The notes below the pieces were generated by a model. That model did not search any database, had not been told where the DNA came from, and saw nothing but the letters and a program-made list of their open reading frames with translations. Below, in pieces: positions 9,053 through 16,750 of a DNA stretch of 64,000 nucleotides. Within the stretch, counting starts at the first letter, position 1. Each line of letters begins with the position of its first letter. A program made the position numbers and the translations under genes. Origin of the DNA: Cellulomonas fimi (GTDB lineage Bacteria; Actinomycetota; Actinomycetes; Actinomycetales; Cellulomonadaceae); contig NZ_CP110680.1 of assembly GCF_028583725.1 (NCBI RefSeq), positions 1,426,001 to 1,490,000 on the forward strand, read 5' to 3'.

Positions 9053-10453
9053 TCAGGGGGTCGCGCTGCAGGTCACGGTCGTGCCCGTGCCCGAGCCGGT
9101 GGCCTGGAACCCGAAGGTGGTGCGGTGCCCCGCACCGAGCCGCCCGTTCCACGCGGCGTTCCCGACGGTGACCGTGCCCGTGCTGCCGGTCGCGACGCCG
9201 TTCCACGTGTTGGTGACGGCCGCGCCGCCCGGCAGCGTGAGGCCCACGGACCACCCGTTCACCGGTGCGGTGCCTGCGCTGACGTCGACCTCGGCGACGA
9301 AGCCGCCCGGCCAGGCGTTGACCACGCGGTACGACGCGGAGCAGCCCCCGGGGCCGGACGTCGGCGTGGCCGTCGGCGTCGGCGTCACGGTCGGCGTGGG
9401 TGTCGCGGTCGGCGTGGGTGTCGGGGTGGGCGTGGGTGTCGGGGTGGGCGTCGGACCCGAGGCCCATGCCTTCTCGAGGAACGCGGCGATCGTGTCCCAG
9501 CTCGGGTTCGGCGTGCCGGTCGTGCGCGTCTCCTGGCACCCGGTCGACGTCACGACGGTCTGCCCGCCCCAGCGCGACGGGCTGAGCACGTCGGACCACG
9601 AGTGCCCGGCGCCGGGGACGGAGACGTACTGCGTGTCGAGGCACGCCGCCCGGAGCGCGGCGGCGAAGTTCGCGCTCTGCGCGGGGGGCACGATCGTGTC
9701 GCCCGAGCCGTGCAGCACCATCATCGGCGGGTCGTCACGGTCGACGTACGTCGTCGGGTTCGCGAGGCGCACGCGGTCGGGGCAGGTCTGGATCGCGCAG
9801 CCCACGAGCTGCGACGCCGGACCGCTCGGGTCGTCGTGGTCCATCTGGCCGGGGCCCGTGCGCTGGGAGTTCATCCGCAGGAAGTCGATCGGCCCGAAGA
9901 AGTCGACGCCGGCCTGCACCTCGCTCGACACACCCGTCGTGCCGAGCGTGCCCTCGAGCTCGGGGACGCCGCCGGTGAGCGCGGCCATGCTCGCGACCCA
10001 TCCGCCCGACGAGTCGCCCATCGCGGCGAACCGCTGCGGGTCGAGGTTGTAGCGGGCCGCGTTGGCCCGCAGGTAGCGGATCGCGGCCTTGACGTCGTGC
10101 ACCTGTCCGGGGAACTTCGCCTGCGCGCTCGACCGGACGCTCACGCCCGCGACGGCGTAGCCCTTGGCGTTGAGCGCGTTCGCCACCTGGGCCGCGCCCG
10201 ACCGCCCGTTGTCGCTCAACCACGCCGACCCGCTGCTCCAGATGACGAGGGGCGTCGGACCGGTGGACGTCGGCAGGTAGAGGTCGAGCAGGTGCCCCTG
10301 GCTGCCGGCCGGCTCGGCCGGTGCGTAGGCGATGCCCGTGATCGTCTGCGCCGCGGCCGCGGGCGGCGCGGCGGTCGACGTGAGGACGCCTGTCAGCAGG
10401 AGCGCGCCGACGGCGCCCCCCGCGAGCCAGCCGCTGCGTGCTCTGGATCTCAT
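9053..10453 (-). CDS. Secreted alpha/beta-hydrolase (carbohydrate esterase-like) with C-terminal CBM2
   Basis: 466 residues. Residues 1-35 are a signal peptide with a basic start, hydrophobic core and AAPPAAAA end. Residues 40-300 form a BD-FAE/lipase-like alpha/beta-hydrolase: the nucleophile elbow GDSSGGW, HGSGDTIVPPAQSANFAAAL carrying the acid, and GAGHSWSD carrying the histidine. A threonine-proline linker (about 325-365) leads to a family 2 cellulose-binding module (about 370-466) ending in a Cys. The N-terminal module is probably an acetyl-xylan or feruloyl-type esterase, but the substrate cannot be read from sequence. ATG at 10453. It is convergent with the nitrate reductase gene. Confidence 0.85.
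   Translation of the reverse strand: MRSRARSGWLAGGAVGALLLTGVLTSTAAPPAAAAQTITGIAYAPAEPAGSQGHLLDLYLPTSTGPTPLVIWSSGSAWLSDNGRSGAAQVANALNAKGYAVAGVSVRSSAQAKFPGQVHDVKAAIRYLRANAARYNLDPQRFAAMGDSSGGWVASMAALTGGVPELEGTLGTTGVSSEVQAGVDFFGPIDFLRMNSQRTGPGQMDHDDPSGPASQLVGCAIQTCPDRVRLANPTTYVDRDDPPMMVLHGSGDTIVPPAQSANFAAALRAACLDTQYVSVPGAGHSWSDVLSPSRWGGQTVVTSTGCQETRTTGTPNPSWDTIAAFLEKAWASGPTPTPTPTPTPTPTPTATPTPTVTPTPTATPTSGPGGCSASYRVVNAWPGGFVAEVDVSAGTAPVNGWSVGLTLPGGAAVTNTWNGVATGSTGTVTVGNAAWNGRLGAGHRTTFGFQATGSGTGTTVTCSATP
9355..9462 (-). repeat. Thr-Pro linker repeat of the esterase
   Basis: A run of 6- and 12-base GGCGTC/GGTGTC-type repeats encodes a (Thr-Pro)n spacer between the catalytic domain and CBM2. Such linkers are flexible and usually O-glycosylated in secreted actinobacterial glycan enzymes. 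It is a coding microsatellite and prone to length change. Confidence 0.8.
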
Positions 10454-10670
10454 AGGTCCCCCTGGGTCTCAGTCCGGCTTTTGTGTGACGCAAGCGTTGG
10501 CGGCAGGGCCGACATGTGTCACGTGTCGAAGGGATTCAGCACGAGGTTTCGATCACCGCGCGGACGGGTCGACGGCGTGGTCCGGGCAGTCATGGGACTC
10601 TTCCCGGGAGCCCGGCGGCACCATCCGGCCCGTCGGCCGTCCGTGCCGCCACCCGTCCCCGGAGTCCGCC

Positions 10671-11645
10671 GTGCCCCACGCCCTCGACCGTGAGGAGCTG
10701 CTGCCCGCCGTCGCCTTCGGCGGGGTCCGGATGCCGCGGCCACGGTCCGGCGCCGCGCCGCAGAGCCTCGCCGTCGTCCTGCTCGCCGAGCTCGGGCTCG
10801 CGCCGCGCGCGTGGTTCCCGTCCGCGGTCCTGGCCGACCTGCTGCACGACCTGGGAACCACCGAGGCAGGCGCTCGCGCGGTCGTGCGCCGCCTCGCCCG
10901 CCGCGGCGTGCTCGAGGGGCGGCGATCGGGCCGTCGGACCGAGTACCGCCTGACGGAGGCCGCCGCGGTCGCGCTCGCCCGCGGAGGCCGCGCGCAAGCG
11001 GCGTTCCCGCGCCGGGCCGAGGAGTGGGACGGCCGGTGGACGCTCGTCGCCTTCTCCGCCCCGCAGGACGCCGGGACCGAGCGCTCGATGCTGCGCGCGC
11101 GGCTGCGCTGGCGTGGGTTCGCGCCGCTGTACGACGGCGTGTGGGTGTCCCCGCAGGAGCCGGGCGACCTCGTCGAGACGGTCGTCGCGGAGACGGCGAC
11201 CGCGTCGCTCACCTTGTTCCGCGCGGAGCACCTCCCCGTGCGCGACGCCGCGACCCGCGACCCCGCCGACGTCTGGGACCTCGACGCCGTCGGCGAGCAG
11301 TACGCGGCGTTCCTCGCGGCGTGGACGCCGGAGCTCGCCCGTGCGCGTGCCGGTGCGGTGCAGGGGGCCGACGCGTTGCGCGGTCGCGTCGCCGTCGCGG
11401 ACGACTACCGGAGGTTCGTCGTGCTCGACCCGCGGCTGCCGGTGCGGCTCATGCCGCGGGGGTGGCCGCGTGCGGCGGCACGCCGGCTGTGCGCCGACCT
11501 CTTCGACGCCCTCGCGGATCCGACGCTCGACCACGTGCGGGCCGTCGCCGCCCGGCACGGCACCACCGTCGACGTGCGGCTGCACACGCTCGACGACCTG
11601 GCCGACGGCCGTGTCGTGGTCGCCGCGGAGCGGGCGGTCAGGTGA
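10671..11645 (+). CDS. PaaX-family transcriptional regulator
   Basis: 324 residues from GTG at 10671. The N-terminus (about 25-100) is a winged helix (LLHDLGTTEAGARAVVRRLARRGVLEGRR, then EYRLTEAAAVAL). The middle (WTLVAFSAP..ERSMLRARLRW.GFAPLYDGVWVSP) and the C-terminal part (RLMPRGWPRAAARRLCADLFDAL) match PaaX, the phenylacetate-pathway repressor family. No phenylacetate genes lie nearby, so the target is unknown. The upstream reading from 10332 runs through the esterase promoter and is unlikely. Its end overlaps the convergent molybdoenzyme gene by 8 nt. Confidence 0.8.
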   Translation: MPHALDREELLPAVAFGGVRMPRPRSGAAPQSLAVVLLAELGLAPRAWFPSAVLADLLHDLGTTEAGARAVVRRLARRGVLEGRRSGRRTEYRLTEAAAVALARGGRAQAAFPRRAEEWDGRWTLVAFSAPQDAGTERSMLRARLRWRGFAPLYDGVWVSPQEPGDLVETVVAETATASLTLFRAEHLPVRDAATRDPADVWDLDAVGEQYAAFLAAWTPELARARAGAVQGADALRGRVAVADDYRRFVVLDPRLPVRLMPRGWPRAAARRLCADLFDALADPTLDHVRAVAARHGTTVDVRLHTLDDLADGRVVVAAERAVR

Positions 11646-13227
11646 CGGTGACGCGGACCGTGTCGTACCCCGTCGCGCCGTCCGGGATCACGCCCTCCTG
11701 GGCGCCCGTCTGCGGGCCGTCGGGGTCGAAAGCCCGCACGAACAGCTGGTGCTCGCCGGACTCGGCGGGCCACGTCCAGCGCCACTGCCGCCACGAGTCG
11801 ACGCCGCCGTCGCCCGCGAGGTCCGCGTCCTGCCAGTCGCCGTCGTCGACCCGCACCTGCACGCGCACGATCCCGCGGTGCTGCGCCCACGCGGTCCCGG
11901 CGACGACGACGTCGCCCGCGTCGACCCGCGCGGACGGCCGCGGCACCTCGATGCGCGACTGCGTCTTGACGGGCCCGCGCTCCGACCAGCCGCGGTCCGT
12001 CCAGTACGCCGTCGCGGCGTCGAACCGCGTGACCTCCAGGTCGACGACCCACTTCGTCGCCGACACGTAGCCGTAGAGCCCGGGCACGACCATCCGGACG
12101 GGGAACCCGTGCTCGGCCGGGAGCGGCTCGCCGTCCATCGCGATCGCGAGCAGCGCGTCGCGGTCGTCGGTCAGCACCTCGAGCGGCGTCGACGCGGTGA
12201 ACCCGTCGACGCTGCGGGAGAGCACCATGTCCGCGTCCGAGGTCGGACGGGCGCGCGCGAGCACCTCGCGGACCGGCAGCCCGAGCCAGCGCTGGTTGCC
12301 GACGAGGTCGCCGCCGACGGGGTTGGACACGCACGCGAGCGTCACCCAGGCCTCGACGAGGTCGGAGGCGAGCAGCTCGGCCCACGTGAGCTCGACCTCC
12401 TGCTCGACGAGCCCGTGCACGCGCAGCACCCACGTCTCGGGGTCGACCTGCGGGACGACGAGCGCGGTGTCGATCCGGTAGAACTCGTCGGCGGGCGTCT
12501 GCCAGGGCCCGACGCCGGCGACGTCGACCTGCACGTCCGCCGGCACGGGTGGTGCCGACCGTGTCGGCGCGGGCAGCCGCAGCGCGTCCCGGGCCGCCTG
12601 CACGCCGCGCCGCGTCCCGGTGAGTGCGCGGCCCACGACGACGGCGACGAGGCCGGCGGCGGTCGCGACGCCGGCGCCGACGAGGAAGCCCCGCCGCGAC
12701 GCGCCCCGCGCCGACCCGTCCACGTCGGCCGGCGGCACGGGAGGGAACGGCGACCCCGCGACGTCCGACGCGCCCGGCGCCGCCGCGGGCGTGGGGTCGG
12801 CCGGGATCCGGCGCAGCAGTGCGCGCAGCGCGAGCAGCCCGGCGGCCGCCCCGAGGACGGCCGGCAGGGGAGCGAGCACGCCCGCGTCCGGGCGCCCCAT
12901 GGCGGCGAGCCCGGCGACCGCGCCGAGCGCGACGACGACGGTCGCGCCCCACGCCCAGCGTCGGTGCGCGAGCACGCCGGCGAGCGCGGCGAGCGCCGCG
13001 AGCACGAGCACCTCGCCGAGCCCGAGCACGGTCTTGTCGGCGGTCCCGAACGTCGACGCGGCCCAGTCCTTGAGCCAGGCGGGGGTCGCGTCGACGAACG
13101 CGGCACCGACGGCGACGAGCGGGTCGGTCGACGGTCCGGTCAGCACCGCGACGAGCGAGCCGACGCCGACCGTCACCGCCCCGGCCGCGAGCCCGGCGAG
13201 CGCGGCCGCACCGTCGCTGCGTCGCAC
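11638..13227 (-). CDS. Membrane-anchored sulfite-oxidase-family molybdopterin oxidoreductase
   Basis: 529 residues from GTG at 13227; GGAGG lies 5 nt upstream, whereas the GTG at 13233 would sit directly on it, so the inner start is preferred. Residues 1-200 hold about five hydrophobic helices (AALAGLAAGAVTVGVG, VLVLAALAALAGVLAH, LLALRALLRR and a last one after an RRGF stretch). The rest is the Mo-cofactor domain: WTLRVHGLV-like fold start, the Mo-ligand cysteine in WVTLACVSNPVGGDLVGN, and a C-terminal Mo-co dimerisation/immunoglobulin-like domain (RVQVRVDDGDWQDADL). The catalytic domain should face outside. The natural substrate (sulfite, or an organic S- or N-oxide) is not decided by sequence. 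Confidence 0.85.
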   Translation of the reverse strand: MRRSDGAAALAGLAAGAVTVGVGSLVAVLTGPSTDPLVAVGAAFVDATPAWLKDWAASTFGTADKTVLGLGEVLVLAALAALAGVLAHRRWAWGATVVVALGAVAGLAAMGRPDAGVLAPLPAVLGAAAGLLALRALLRRIPADPTPAAAPGASDVAGSPFPPVPPADVDGSARGASRRGFLVGAGVATAAGLVAVVVGRALTGTRRGVQAARDALRLPAPTRSAPPVPADVQVDVAGVGPWQTPADEFYRIDTALVVPQVDPETWVLRVHGLVEQEVELTWAELLASDLVEAWVTLACVSNPVGGDLVGNQRWLGLPVREVLARARPTSDADMVLSRSVDGFTASTPLEVLTDDRDALLAIAMDGEPLPAEHGFPVRMVVPGLYGYVSATKWVVDLEVTRFDAATAYWTDRGWSERGPVKTQSRIEVPRPSARVDAGDVVVAGTAWAQHRGIVRVQVRVDDGDWQDADLAGDGGVDSWRQWRWTWPAESGEHQLFVRAFDPDGPQTGAQEGVIPDGATGYDTVRVTVT

Positions 13228-13331
13228 GGTCACCTCCGGGGGGTGGGCCCGCGGGGACGGCGGGCGGGACGACGGGTCGGGATCGGGGCGGGCAGCGCCC
13301 GGACGGCCGGGCACGCGGGCGGTGGGACGCG

Positions 13332-13778
13332 TCAGAGCGCGGGCGACCCGAGGGCGGCGGGCACGTGCGCGCCGTGACCGGCGTCGCGCAGGGCCGCCCG
13401 GACCCGCTCGGCAGCGGCGTCGAGGTCCTCCGCGGGCACGTCGTGCCGCGCGTTGGCGAAGGTCAGCGAGGACTCGTCCCACGCGGGCAGCACGTGCAGG
13501 TGCAGGTGCGGCACCTCGAACCCCGCGACGAGCAGCGCGACGCGCGGCGCCGACCACGCGGCCTGCTGTGCCTGCCCGACGACCTTGGCGACGCGCGACA
13601 GGTGCGCGAGCACGTCGTCGGGGGCCTGCGTGAGCTCGACGATCTCGTCACGCGGCACGACGAGCGTGTGCCCGTCGGTGATCGGCGCGATGGTCGTGAA
13701 CGCGACGGCGACGTCGTCCGCCCACACGAACCGGCCGGGGATCTCGCCGCCGATGATCCTGGTGAAGAGCGTCGTCAT
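13332..13778 (-). CDS. HIT-family nucleotide hydrolase/transferase
   Basis: 148 residues. Starts MTTLFTRIIGGEIPGRFVW, typical of HIT proteins, then DGHTLVVPRDEI and the histidine triad PHLHLHVLP near residue 90. The usual C-x-x-C zinc ligands are absent. Hint/Fhit-like enzymes hydrolyse AMP from lysine or dinucleotide adducts; the true substrate here is unknown. No ribosome site precedes the ATG, but TAGCGT lies 6 nt upstream (13785-13790, minus strand), so the mRNA is probably leaderless. Confidence 0.88.
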   Translation of the reverse strand: MTTLFTRIIGGEIPGRFVWADDVAVAFTTIAPITDGHTLVVPRDEIVELTQAPDDVLAHLSRVAKVVGQAQQAAWSAPRVALLVAGFEVPHLHLHVLPAWDESSLTFANARHDVPAEDLDAAAERVRAALRDAGHGAHVPAALGSPAL

Positions 13779-13826
13779 GGGGCCACGCTAGGCGCTCGCG
13801 CGGGATCCGGGACCCCGTCGCCGGCC

Positions 13827-15053
13827 TCAGACCGCGGTCGGGGTGCCGCGCAGCGCGTCGGTGAGCTTCATCCGGCCGCCGGAGTGCAGGACCGCGTTCC
13901 CGTAGACGCGCCCCGCGAACCACACGAGCAGCGGCACGAGCGCGAGCGACAGCCCGGCGGCGACGAGGATCTCCCAGGTCTCGACGGCGCCGAGCGCGAC
14001 GCGCACGGGCATGATCATCGGCGCGCAGAACGGCACGAACGACAGCGCTGTGACGAGCGCGTTGTCGGGGTCCCACGGCGTCACCGAGATCGCCAGGATG
14101 TACGGCACGCCCATGACGAACAGGACCGGCGAGATCACGGAGCCGACGTCCTCCTGCCGCGAGACCAGCGCGGCGAGCGCGGCGAGCAGCAGCGCGTACA
14201 TGAGGAAGCCGATGACGAACCACACGAGCGCCCACGCGGCGGTCGCACCGAAGTCGAGCGTGGTCGAGTCGAGCAGCCCGAACGCCCACGCGGTCCCGCC
14301 GCCCGCGAGGACCACGAGGGCGACCTGCCCGAGCCCGATGACGCCGATCCCGAGCACCTTGCCGGCCATGAGGTGCCACGGTCGGACGGTCGCGAGCAGC
14401 AGCTCGACGACGCGGCTGGTCTTCTCCTCGACGACGCCCTGCGCGACGAGCTGACCGGCGGTCATGAGACCGATGAACAGCAGGATCCCGGCGAGGTACC
14501 CGGCGATGATCTGGGCGCCGTCGACCTCGGGCGGCGAGCCGAGCGTCGTGACCGACGGAGCGGCCCCGGCGACCTCGCCCGCGACCTCCGCGGGGTCGCC
14601 GCCCAGGTCGGTGACGGCCCCGGCGAGCGCGACCTGCTGCGCGAGCGACGCGAGGACGGGCTGCAGCGGCTCGGGCACGGAGTCCTGGACGACGACGGTG
14701 AGCTCGGGGTCGACGCCGGTGACGAGCACGTCGACGTCGCCCGCCGTGACGAGGTCCTCACCCTCGTCCGTCCCGCCGACGTCGCGCACCTCGACGGGCA
14801 CGCCCGCGGCCTGTGCGGTCGCGACGAGCGGGTCGGTCACCCCGGACGCGTCCGCCGTGACGCCGACGACCTGCGCCTCGGGCTCCCGGTTGCCGACCAG
14901 GCCGGCGACGACGCCCGCGAGCACGACGGCGCCGACGAGCGCGAGCGTGGTCCACAGGAACGGCTTCGACCGCAGGCGGGTGCTGATCTCGCGACCGGCG
15001 ACGAGCCGGACGGCGGCACCCGGGGTCAGGTCGGTGTCGTGCGGCGTGGTCAT
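13827..15053 (-). CDS. ABC-2 (NatB-type) exporter permease
   Basis: 408 residues from ATG at 15053, overlapping the ATPase stop by 4 nt (ATGA). One N-terminal helix follows REISTRLRSKPFLWTT; then about 130 residues with few hydrophobic segments form an outer domain; then a block of five to six helices (IIAGYLAGILLFIGLMTAGQLVAQGVVEEKTSRVVELLL is the core ABC-2 signature). This layout is that of NatB and ABC-2 efflux permeases. It works with the ATPase encoded just upstream. The exported substrate is unknown. Confidence 0.88.
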   Translation of the reverse strand: MTTPHDTDLTPGAAVRLVAGREISTRLRSKPFLWTTLALVGAVVLAGVVAGLVGNREPEAQVVGVTADASGVTDPLVATAQAAGVPVEVRDVGGTDEGEDLVTAGDVDVLVTGVDPELTVVVQDSVPEPLQPVLASLAQQVALAGAVTDLGGDPAEVAGEVAGAAPSVTTLGSPPEVDGAQIIAGYLAGILLFIGLMTAGQLVAQGVVEEKTSRVVELLLATVRPWHLMAGKVLGIGVIGLGQVALVVLAGGGTAWAFGLLDSTTLDFGATAAWALVWFVIGFLMYALLLAALAALVSRQEDVGSVISPVLFVMGVPYILAISVTPWDPDNALVTALSFVPFCAPMIMPVRVALGAVETWEILVAAGLSLALVPLLVWFAGRVYGNAVLHSGGRMKLTDALRGTPTAV

Positions 15054-15994
15054 GCGCGGGCTCCCGCCTGCTCGGGGGTCTCGGCGGTGACGACGTGCCG
15101 GTACAGCTCGGTGAGGGTCGGCCGCACGACCGCGAACTCGCGCACGGGCCCGGCGGCGAGCGCGGCGCGCAGCAGCTGCTGGTCGACGTCGTCGGGTGCG
15201 CCGGCGACCGCCTCGACGACGACGCGACCCGCGTCCACGCCGTCGGACAGGCGTGCCGTGGGAACCGAGGGCAGCCAGTCGGCGGGCGGGGGCCCGTCGA
15301 CGACCCACCGCCGGTCCCCGGTGCTGCGGAGCTCGTCGATCCCGCCGACGGCGACCATCGACCCGGCGCGGACGATCCCGACCCGGTCGGACAGCCGCTC
15401 GACGAGCTCGAGCTGGTGCGAGGAGAAGATGACCGGCACGCCGCCCGCGGCCTGCTCCCGGAGCACGCCGCTCATGACGTCGACGGCGACGGGGTCGAGG
15501 CCCGAGAACGGCTCGTCGAGGACGAGGATGTCGGGGCGGTGCACGAGCGCGGCGGCGAGCTGCACGCGCTGCTGGTTGCCCAGCGACAGCTTGAGCACCT
15601 CGTCGTCGCGGCGGGCGGCGACGCCCAGCACCTCGGTCCAGTGCTCCATGGACGCACGAGCGGCGCCGGGGTCGAGCCCGTGCAGCCGCGCGAGGTAGAC
15701 GAGCTGCTCGCCGACCTTCATGCGCGGGTACAGGCCGCGCTCCTCGGGCATGTAGCCGATCCGCCGCCGCACGGCGTGGTCGACGGGCCGGCCGTCCCAC
15801 GTCACGGTGCCGGAGTCGGCGGCGAGCACGCCGACCGCGATCCGCATCGTCGTGGACTTGCCGGCGCCGTTGGAGCCGACGAACCCGAAGATCTCGCCGG
15901 CGCGCACGTCGAACGTCATGCCCCGCAGGGCCTGCACGTCGCCGTACGCCTTGGTCAGCGCGTCGAACGCGAGGGTGGCCACGGACCGATCCAA
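15050..15994 (-). CDS. ABC exporter ATP-binding protein (NatA-type)
   Basis: 314 residues if started at the TTG at 15994, which has GGGAG six nt upstream; a GTG at 15982 would give 310 residues without a clear ribosome site. Walker A GSNGAGKST, Q-loop and YMPEERGLYPRM, signature LSLGNQQRVQLAAALVH (LSxGNQQ variant typical of this drug/Na exporter family), Walker B ILVLDEPFSGLDP, and switch SSHQLELVERLSD. It is the motor for the permease at 13827-15053. Confidence 0.9.
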   Translation of the reverse strand: MDRSVATLAFDALTKAYGDVQALRGMTFDVRAGEIFGFVGSNGAGKSTTMRIAVGVLAADSGTVTWDGRPVDHAVRRRIGYMPEERGLYPRMKVGEQLVYLARLHGLDPGAARASMEHWTEVLGVAARRDDEVLKLSLGNQQRVQLAAALVHRPDILVLDEPFSGLDPVAVDVMSGVLREQAAGGVPVIFSSHQLELVERLSDRVGIVRAGSMVAVGGIDELRSTGDRRWVVDGPPPADWLPSVPTARLSDGVDAGRVVVEAVAGAPDDVDQQLLRAALAAGPVREFAVVRPTLTELYRHVVTAETPEQAGARA

Positions 15995-16034
15995 GCAGAG
16001 CTCCCGCGGCTCTCCCTCCGTCTTCGGGTGGAGA

Positions 16035-16586
16035 TCAGCCGTCCCGCTCGTGCGCGAGGCGCTGCAGCGCGAGGACCGTGTTCCAGTTGCGTGCGGTCCC
16101 GACGCGGCCCGCGGCGCGCGACAGCACGTCGATCGTCAGCCTCGAGCGGCCCTGCCCGTGCGGGTAGTACGCGTACGTCTCGCGACCGTGCCAGACGACG
16201 ACCTCGTCGCCGTACCGCGACGCGTCGAACTCGCGCACGGACGCGACGTCGGGCACGTCGTCCCAGCAGACGACGGCGAGGTGCGACGGGTCCTCCCGCG
16301 CCTGCGCGGGGAAGGGCAGCACGCCGACGACGCGGTCCCACTCGGCCGTGGTGCGCGCGATCACGGGCACGTCGAACCCGCACTCCTGCGCGAGCGCGTG
16401 CGACAGCCCGGCGGCGACGTCGGACGCGGACGCGCCGCCCGCGGGCACCAGCACGACGTTCCCGCTGTTCACGTAGGTGGCGACCTGCTGGTGGCCGAGG
16501 CCCTCGGCGACGGCGCGCAGCTGCGCGGCCTTCACGGTGCGGCCCCCGACGTTGACGGCCCGGAGCAGGGCGATGACGGCGCTCAT
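16035..16586 (-). CDS. DUF1697 protein
   Basis: 183 residues. The start MSAVIALLRAVNVGGRTVKA, then ATYVNSGNVVLV, and a C-terminal TARNWNTVLALQRLA match the DUF1697 family throughout and at normal length. No biochemical function is established for the family. It stands alone, divergent from the nirB operon, with 164 nt between the starts. Confidence 0.85.
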   Translation of the reverse strand: MSAVIALLRAVNVGGRTVKAAQLRAVAEGLGHQQVATYVNSGNVVLVPAGGASASDVAAGLSHALAQECGFDVPVIARTTAEWDRVVGVLPFPAQAREDPSHLAVVCWDDVPDVASVREFDASRYGDEVVVWHGRETYAYYPHGQGRSRLTIDVLSRAAGRVGTARNWNTVLALQRLAHERDG

Positions 16587-16649
16587 GGCGCCCAGCCTCG
16601 CACCCGGGTCCGACGCCCGCCGGGCTCACAGGCCCGCGCCGCTGCGAGT

Positions 16650-16713
16650 GAGAGAACCGTTCCGTCGAGGTAACGCGCGCGCACCCGTGGACGAAACACG
16701 CGGTTCCTACCGT
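16650..16713 (+). promoter_or_regulatory. nirB promoter: same architecture as narK promoter
   Basis: GAACCGTTC inverted repeat (16654-16662, centre 16658), GTAAC at 16670-16674, ACGAAAC at 16691-16697 and -10 TACCGT at 16708-16713. Aligned on the palindrome centre, every element falls at exactly the same offset as before narK (centre to ACGAAAC 33 nt in both). The match GTTCC-n6-GTAAC also resembles one half of a GlnR box (gTnAc-n6-GaAAc), making GlnR a candidate, but the second half does not fit. Confidence 0.6.
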
Positions 16714-16750
16714 CGGAGCACGCCCTCGTCCCTACCCGACGGAGCCCCCC

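Noticed and set aside
9355..9462. Possible CRISPR or non-coding satellite in the esterase region
   Set aside because: The repeats are 6-12 nt, in frame and encode a Thr-Pro linker; no spacers or cas genes. The same applies to 25797-25895.
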